DNA from: Anisodus tanguticus
Lineage: Eukaryota > Streptophyta > Magnoliopsida > Solanales > Solanaceae
Assembly: GCA_034509755.1 (NCBI GenBank)
Contig: CM067550.1
Coordinates: 19,523,001 to 19,587,000, forward strand
Direction of reading: 5' to 3'
DNA: 64,000 bases
This document shows, one piece after another, positions 57,377-64,000 of the stretch; the first letter of the stretch is position 1, and every line of letters starts with the position of its first letter. The notes under the pieces were generated by a model that made no database searches, was not told where the DNA came from, and worked only from the letters and a program-made list of their open reading frames with translations. A program made the position numbers and the translations under genes.

Positions 57377-58845
57377 CCTCCAAGCATCTCCATAGAACCT
57401 CTTTGGTACTTTGTCGTATGTCTTTTCTAAGTCGATGAACACCATATGTAAGTCTTTCCTCTCCCTATACTCTCCATCAGTCTCCTCACTAGATGAATGA
57501 CTTCTGTAGTCAAGCGTCCCGGCATAAATCCGAACTGGTTCTCCAAAATAGACACGCCTCTCCTCACCCTCATCATCTTCACCACCCTCTCCCACACTTT
57601 CATAGTGTGACTTAACAGTTTGATTCCCCTATAATTGTTGCAATTTTGAATCTCCCTTATTCTTGTACAAAGAAATCATCATCTCCACCTCTATTCCTCA
57701 AGCATTTTCCCCGTCCTAAAAATGACATTAAACAATCTAGTGAGTCACTTTATACCTTGCACGTGTACCTTCAAAACTCCACAATATCTCGTCTGGCCCA
57801 GTCGCTCTTCCTCTACACATCCTACGAATAGCCCCTTAACCTCCTCGATATTAATACGCCTACAATACCCAAAATGTGAAGCCTCTCGAATTGCTCCAGC
57901 TCTCCCAACACAATGACCTTTATCCCTTTCTTCGTTCAAGAGTTATGAAAGTATTCCTTCCATCTTTGTCTAATGAATGTCTCCTCCACCCATACTTTGC
58001 CTTCCTTATCTTTGATGCACTTCACTTGGTTCAGGTCTCGAGCATTCCTTTCTCTCACCTTGGTCAGCCTGTACAACTTCTTATCCCCGCCTTTGTCTTC
58101 TAGTTTTGCATACAAACGTTCAAAAGCAGCCATTTTTGCCGCCGCACCGTCAATTTTGCATCCCTTCTCACCATCTTATATTGTTCCCTATTCATCTTCT
58201 TATCATCCTCGTCCTTGCTCTCCACCAACATCGCATACATAAGTTTCTTTGCTTCTACTTTTTCTTGAGCTTCTCCATTCCACTACCAATCTGCGTGATG
58301 TCTATCAAAATTACCCCTCGAGACCCCTAGCACCTCTCTCTTTGCTTCTCTGATGCAACTAGTTGTCGTATCCCACATGTAGGACTTTTTATAGAAATGA
58401 AAATATGGAAAACTACACATATATGTAAAAGAAATGAAATCAAAGACAAATTACATAGTTGTGTGACTTGTGCCTTATCCTAGCATCCCCAATACATAAA
58501 TTATAAAAAAAATTAAGAAAATACTACATTCTCCAAGCCCCTACCTCCATCAACTTATCCCCAGGGTCTCCATATCCTATAAAACGAGCGAATTTCCGGA
58601 CCGGATCTAAGATCCGTCAAACCACCCCATTTGATCCCCCCTAGATCAAACCACCCCATTTGTTATCCACCGCCCTCTTCTTCCTTTTCCTCTTAATCTC
58701 CAAATTCATCACTAAGAGTTTGTGTTGGATTGTAAGATTCTCGCTCGGGATAACCTTGCAGTCTCTATGATCCGCATAGACCTCTATCGCCCTTCCTAAG
58801 TAATAAGTAGTCTATCTGCGTCTTAGCCAACGAACTACGGAAGGT
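57377..58845 (-). mobile_element. RTE-type LINE, 5' part of the split copy
   Basis: Minus strand from 58845: TFRSSLAKTQIDYLLLRK and GYPERES (end of the apurinic endonuclease domain, catalytic region incomplete). Then IREAKREVLGVSRG near 58350, NREQYKMVRRDAKL, AAFERLYAKLEDKGGDKKLYRL at 58133-58060, VKCIKDKEGKVWVEE, and reverse transcriptase start FGEPVRIYAG ... RKDLHMVFIDLEKTYDKVPK at 57560-57400. It continues at 44413. The endonuclease N-terminus is absent, so this is a typical 5'-truncated LINE. Several frameshifts are present. Confidence 0.78.
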
Positions 58846-59726
58846 CAAAAAAGAAAAATTATAATAGTTTGATTATTAAGTATTCTTTTTGCAGTACAAC
58901 TAGAACACATTATTACAATGTTCTATGGTAACATGGGCGAGTCTTCTATCCTAATTGTTTCTCCATTTCAATTTATGCGTCTCACTCCATACATTTTAAC
59001 TATCTACTCAAACGTCTTTTTTCTTTTTATAGTTTTGTCTATGTCCTCAACTTTTTATATTACTACCATAAACATCCCACAACTAATGAAGCAAAAAAAA
59101 ATATGGACCATAAATAACTCACTTGTAATTAAATGGATATGTGCATGTCTGTTGATTACGGGTAGGTATTGAGATCTAATGCCTCAACAAGCTAAACATA
59201 GGAGATATAATTATGTTATCCAAGAGAAAAGAAACCTGAGTCAAATTGTAACAGCTTTTGGCTTTAGGGATTTACCTAAGTCGTAAAACCGCAGCACATG
59301 ATGTAAGGGTGAAACACACGTTAGGGGACCAAACACAACTTCAAATTAAAACCTAGTAGTATTTAAGTGCAGAAGAGTAAAAGGCAAGCTCATTATACAC
59401 CATCTCAAACCGTGAGCCAACTGACCCTTAAAAATTCCTCGGTTATGAAAAATAGAACGAGTTTCTAAATTTATGAGTCAATTGAGAATTTTGAAAATGT
59501 CCACCTGTGACATACCTCTGACATTATATATTGGGTGTCAGTTGGGCAAATACAGTCATGGGCTAGTGAACTTTGCCATTCTTGATGGTTGATGAGGAGT
59601 CTTTCATCACGTATGTGTTCATCACACTCAACCACAACACACAGGTTGCTATAACTTGGTTGTTTCCTCACCAATGCTGCTCCCTCTTGTAGAAGGCTGA
59701 GATAAAGAATCCATCTGACCATTCTT
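58846..59726. other. Intergenic, nothing recognised
   Basis: An open frame at 58918-59172 encodes hydrophobic residues but shows no family features. The DNA includes a MITE-like phrase (TTTCTCCATTTCAATTTATG) without definable ends. Confidence 0.5.
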
Positions 59727-59822
59727 GTTAATATCATATGGACCGATGGCCCACGAATCAGATATTAAACTAATAAGAACAGACACTACACTTGATCTTA
59801 CTCAAAAGGCCGAGAAAGGTAT
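59727..59822 (-). pseudogene. U2 snRNA retropseudogene, truncated at ~96 nt
   Basis: The minus strand from 59822 reads ATACCTTTCTCGGCCTTTTG, then AGATCAAGTGTAGT, TCTGTTCTTAT.AGTTTAATATCTGAT and GTGGGCCATCGGTCCA, the well known 5' half of U2 (including the branch-point pairing region). It stops after GATATTAA. A perfect 16-bp direct repeat CCATCTGACCATTCTT lies on both sides (59711-59726 and 59828-59843), the mark of LINE-mediated insertion. No upstream sequence element or TATA of a plant U-snRNA gene is visible. It lies ~205 bp beyond the helicase stop codon, on the same strand, so it may sit in that gene's 3' UTR. Confidence 0.85.
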
Positions 59823-60026
59823 ATAACCCATCTGACCATTCTTAAGACACGTTGGTGCCACACATAAATCAGGTGGACCAGATTTCTGCATCAAGTGGGA
59901 AAATTGCACCCTCCCATCATGAATCTTAAGAAAGGGTTACACTGTACCAGCTGAACAGCAAACAGTTTTGTGGCAAAGACAGTCCATGCACATAACCGAT
60001 CAATCTGTAGAACAACCATTGTAATG

Positions 60027-63000
60027 CTACTTCTGACTTTTCCGAGCTAGAAATCTTTCCCGAGCAGCTTGTATCCTGCTGTCACGGTCTTCGGGTGACT
60101 GAATTGCAGCAATTTCTTTCTTTTCCATGGTTGAAGTTACTTCTTGAATTTGCTTATCACGCTCGCTAGTTCCCCCACTGTTCCATGCACAGGAAAGTTC
60201 AAGAAAATGGAGAGGACAATATAAATAAATCACCTAAATGTCAAGCATATGTTACTTACCTTAGTTTAAAGACATTTAGTTTCTCAAGCTTCACTAAGAT
60301 AGGCGCAGCCCATCTCATGTCAACTGCACATACATTACGCATAAATGGGCGTGAAGTAACTATTAATTCATGATAGACGACATAGTTTGGAAGCATCCCA
60401 TCCTCATCTGATTTTAGCACAGAAGATGGATGGACCTGCACAAATCAATAAGGTACTCAAGATTTGAAAGTTGAAATAGACCAGTTCAAGTATAAAACCA
60501 TAATACTGGAACATCTATAACGCCAGCAGACATAGATTTAGTCCCAAATATAATAACTGACTAAGGAGCACCTATATCGTGTTTAGAGTTCATTTTCAAA
60601 CTAAAGATGAAACTCTAGGCCATGGCCTCCACAAAAATGGACAAACGTAACAAAGTAGCACTGTGAAACAGTAATTACCTGTACGAGTTCAGACTTGAAA
60701 CCAAGAGGCCGATACCCGTTATGTCGAATCATCCGTTCAGCAAGCTGATTTGCGTAGCCAATGCACAGTGCTTTCCTCAAATTTCTGTACTCCTGTTGGC
60801 CGTCTCTCCGTTTTTGCTTGTTTGGACATCTAATGAGCCTAATTTTAAGAAGACAACATAAGTAACATTTAGAAGATTGACTTTTCAGAAATATTATGTG
60901 GGAACCTATGCAGTACCACAACCAGAAACTATACCCTAATTCAAGGGGCGCGCAAAGTTAATTGCATAGTAAACTACAGATGCCAGATTATGATGTTTAA
61001 AATGAAAGGGACAAGTTAAAATTCTTCAACTCCCAAACAGGACAATCTGGAAGGCCTTAATTTATCATTGTCTTGTATTTTGGAAACTCTAGCAACAGGA
61101 GTCCAGTACCTTTAGAAAATTTTTGCATTATTTGAGATAACTGTTTCCTGACAGATCTCACAAACACCATCCCACGGACCTACAATCGACAAGATCTAGA
61201 ATGATTAGAATCTCCTTATGTCATTCCATTTATGTCAAAATGGCATAAAAAGTAAAAAGAATCATCATAATCAAATAACAAAACCAGTAGTTCTGTAAAA
61301 ATGTGTAACGGTGCTTCATGGAAGTACAGCAAAATACCTGTAAGTTGTTCTCTTTACACCAGTCTATGCTGTAGTCGGTCTGGTACCATTGCTCATAAAT
61401 TTGGAGTAGCTGGATGTGATCACCCAAGCCAAAACCATCAGGAAGGTCCGGCGGAGTGTGCTTCCTCTTCTTCTCAGATCTCTTACTGCAAGTTTAACAA
61501 ATTAGTTAGTCAACTTTGAGGTATTTCCCGCTTAAGTACTGAGGAAGAAAAGAATGCAAAAGAAAAACTTAAGATTGCAATGCTTCAAGATGGAAAAACT
61601 ACAAGAACAAGACCATAACATCTTGCCTTCTTTATCAAGACAATGTAAGGCTTTGACCTGTGGAATGTTTTCATCTGTATGGAAAAATGGAAAATTGATA
61701 ACACATCACTTTGGTTACCTTATTATGAAAAACAGAATAGTCCTAATTAAGAGTCACATATTTGTTATATTATGACTTTGTCATTCTTTTGATACTAGAT
61801 ATTGTAGCAATATAATCTTTCTGACAGTGTCTTATCAGAAGATGCTGATACTAGTTCGCACTTTATTATTCTTTGAAGAATCAAGCTGCTCTTCTCACCG
61901 TCACCTAATCCTTCACTTCATATTTTCAGTTCATAAAACTCGCAGAGGTTTTTACCATAAAAATACTAAATCTGTAATAAAGCAACCATTCTAGATCTCA
62001 GGTTCCTATTTGCAGCTCTAATCCATCGCACTTCTTTGAAAAGAAACATCACATGTATTTTATTTGACACAAAGATAGTATGCAATAATTTAACATTGAA
62101 ACCACCAGAAGATGTTCAGATGCTTTAATGCTGCGGAAAAGCTCAATTTCTTTGCTATGGAAGAATATATTAGATTTTTCTTAGTATGAATATTAAGCTC
62201 ACTTGGACAGAAAACAATGGGATTTTACGGACATCAATGCTACCACGAATCAATACATGCATGAATTCTGGAGAATTCTATACCCTGGGGCAGGAAGCAA
62301 TGTGGTCTCAGCAGACAACATGGAAACAACAGTCAATGCTTGGGACAAGCAATCCAACTCATTTGCCTCTAATAAGGTCCTCGAAAGAGAAGGTTCCAGT
62401 GGAAGCTCTGCACAAAATTGAAAGTTAGATCTCCTTTAGTTATGTTTCTGAATGAATCACTTTATGATCTCCAAAATTATGGATTGCTGGAGAACTGTAG
62501 TGTACTTTCGGAACTCCCTCCATTATTCCTCAAGGGGCAGAAGTCAAATTTACAAGAAAATTCATGTTCATTCTTTCCGAGCAAAGCATTTGGCTTTGTT
62601 TTTTCTTCTGATGTAGGAAGGGCTGGATTAAAGGCGAGCTCTCTAGTCTAAAATAGAATATGTATCAATAGAGATGAACTATTACCAGCCATCTTTCGTC
62701 CAATACTTGTGATTGAACCATTTTCATCAATTGCATCGACTAAATATAATTGCTTCAAGGCATCCTCTAAAGACTCGACTGCAACGAAAGAAACAAGGCA
62801 ATGAACAATTGAACAGGTAGACATTTACAAGGTGGAAGAGATTTGGAGCATAAGACCAATTAGAATAAGGTAAGAGAAACTGATGCTTACTGGAAGGAGA
62901 GTCGAGAAAATCAAATTTGAGAATATCCATATCGGCAAGATCTAAGGACTTCAAATAAAGTACAGTTCCAGCCAGTGAAGACCTTTGTATTTCAGGAACT

Positions 63001-63695
63001 GTTGCATCCAAAAAGTCATCACGGTAAACCATAGAGGGATATAAACGATAACACTTTCCAGGACGTGTTCTTCCAGCGCGTCCTGCCGCTGCTTTGCCTG
63101 CACCCTGCAGTCATTCATAGGTGTAAAGCTCAAACATATACTTTACTGAAGTAGAAATAACTCTGTACCTTATATCAACAAATGTGAAATGGAATAAAAA
63201 GTCATATACTTTACTGAAGTAGAAGTAATCCTATATTATATGCACAAATATCAGAAAGGAATAAAAAATGGGACACTAAGCAAAGATCGCAGACTAAGTT
63301 TTTTCCATATACTTTTCACCTGCCGACAGAACAAAGTAGTCAATAAGGTATCCAAAAAGTGTCCGGTGACTAAACCCATATGGGGTAAAGATGGTATTAA
63401 CTGCAAAATCATCAACCTTTGAACTACTGGACCAACGTAATACTAAGGGGAACGACTTTCCCCAGAAATACCTTTTCATTCTCAAAAAGCTAGATTTTCC
63501 AACTGGTAATGCAACTTTACACCTAAAACAGAGAGTCCTTTCTCGAGCACCCAAAAGCAGGTCAATTCAGAAAAAATAAAGAGAAAAAAGTTCACATGTT
63601 TAACTTACTTGCTAATCTGAACAACCTCTAAAGAGTACATGCCAGTCGCTGGGTTATATTGTCGTTGCTTCACATACCCCGGGTCAATAACATAC
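60027..63695 (-). CDS. DEAH-box ATP-dependent RNA helicase, last nine exons
   Basis: Exons, in transcript order: 63695-63609, 63104-62891, 62778-62686, 62407-62284, 61485-61338, 61179-61110, 60838-60679, 60435-60260, 60177-60027 (stop). All introns are GT-AG and the codon phases fit. Content: end of the second RecA domain (YVIDPGYVKQRQYNP, GMYSLEVV), motif VI (Q-R-A-G-R-A-G-R-T), HA2 domain (LKFDFLDSPSIESLEDALKQL, ELPLEPSLSRTLLEANE), OB-fold (VHPSSVLKSDEDG, YVVYHELIVTSRPFMRNVC) and a charged tail (IQAARERFLARKSQK). The enzymes unwind or remodel RNA. Two one-base deletions interrupt the frame: in motif VI near 63083-63088, and in an A run near 60810-60815. I suspect sequence errors. N-terminal motifs I-III lie beyond the window. 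It resembles short plant DEAH helicases such as RID1, but I do not assign an orthologue. Confidence 0.83.
63135..63270. repeat. 68-bp tandem duplication in a helicase intron
   Basis: CATATACTTTACTGAAGTAG starts at 63135 and again at 63203, with the following ~48 bp also repeated (GGAATAAAAA ends each unit) at a few differences. It lies in the intron between exons 63695-63609 and 63104-62891. Confidence 0.8.
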
Positions 63696-64000
63696 CTGTC
63701 ATCAGATTTTTGCATGAAAAAAACAGTTAAAGATGTCCAAAAGCAGAAAACATGAATTTAACATCATTGCATAGAAAGCATAAATGGAAAAGTAATAAAA
63801 ATTCCCACATCTTAGTTCACAGTTAGTAGCCTACACTGTGGGAAGAAGGGAGGGAAGATGAGTGGAATCTTTCAACTAGCGGATGGATATAATCTCTTTT
63901 ATTATGCTTCCATAGAAGTAGGAAGAAGCAAAGTTCCTCTTCCATTGATTTTAGAAGTGGAAAGAAGAGAATGATTAAGACTCACAATCATACTAATTAC
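63696..64000 (-). other. Intron sequence of the helicase gene, to window end
   Basis: No exon is recognisable after the acceptor CTGATGACAG at 63696-63705 (plus-strand order reversed). The next upstream exon, expected to encode helicase motifs IV-V, must lie beyond 64000 or be too short to see. Confidence 0.55.

Noticed and set aside
58918..59172. 84-codon hydrophobic open frame
   Set aside because: AT-rich composition alone explains it; no signal-peptide context, homology or splice structure is seen.
59727..59822. Functional U2 snRNA gene
   Set aside because: Only the first ~96 nt are present, there is no plant upstream sequence element, and direct repeats flank it.
62186..62428. Plus-strand open frames that at first looked like a foreign gene inserted in the helicase
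   Set aside because: The reverse complement encodes the helicase exon ELPLEPSLSRTLLEANE...QALTV with proper splice sites at 62407 and 62284. I first thought this exon was missing; it is present.

Overview
This is a repeat-dominated window of a plant nuclear genome, most likely from the nightshade family (Solanaceae). The evidence is a Stowaway-type MITE, a tRNA-derived SINE, Ty1/copia and Ty3/gypsy elements, LINE fragments of two kinds, and a split gene with canonical plant introns. I recognised these families by eye; no database was searched. There is no bacterial-type organisation and no CRISPR array.

Layout. (1) 1-24240: a head-to-tail array of an ~8.09 kb composite unit, all on the minus strand. 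Each unit holds a degenerate, probably non-autonomous Ty1/copia element (remnants of gag, integrase, reverse transcriptase start and RNase H), a complete ~1.47 kb LTR, a partial second copy of the element's 3' end, an LTR fragment, and a G-rich spacer of ~0.4 kb. The copies differ mostly at CAG/CTG sites, which looks like a methylation-linked sequencing artefact. (2) 24241-28304: AT-rich intergenic DNA with a 212-bp-arm inverted repeat, a MITE and an (ATT)16 microsatellite. (3) 28305-33537: a SINE inserted at the start codon of an F-box gene fragment, a chimeric copia element assembled from two lineages, and a probable solo LTR. (4) 33652-40409: a plus-strand element of the same family as the array, with both LTRs and a perfect 5-bp target-site duplication. 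(5) 40410-43098: the 3' end of a subtilase gene and an L1-type LINE ORF1 relic. (6) 43099-58845: a three-level nest. A minus-strand RTE-type LINE is split by a 13 kb gypsy element (duplication ACTAG), whose 5' LTR is in turn split by a 5 kb short-LTR copia element (duplication ATAAT). (7) 58846-64000: a truncated U2 snRNA retrocopy and the last nine exons of a minus-strand DEAH-box RNA helicase gene that continues beyond the window.

The helicase is the only feature that looks like a host gene that may still work. Its splice sites and exon phases fit exactly, apart from two one-base deletions in homopolymers that I suspect are assembly errors. I see no new multi-gene system. The most informative signals are the tandem array, the CAG/CTG-directed discrepancies between its copies, the chimeric copia and the dated nest of insertions.
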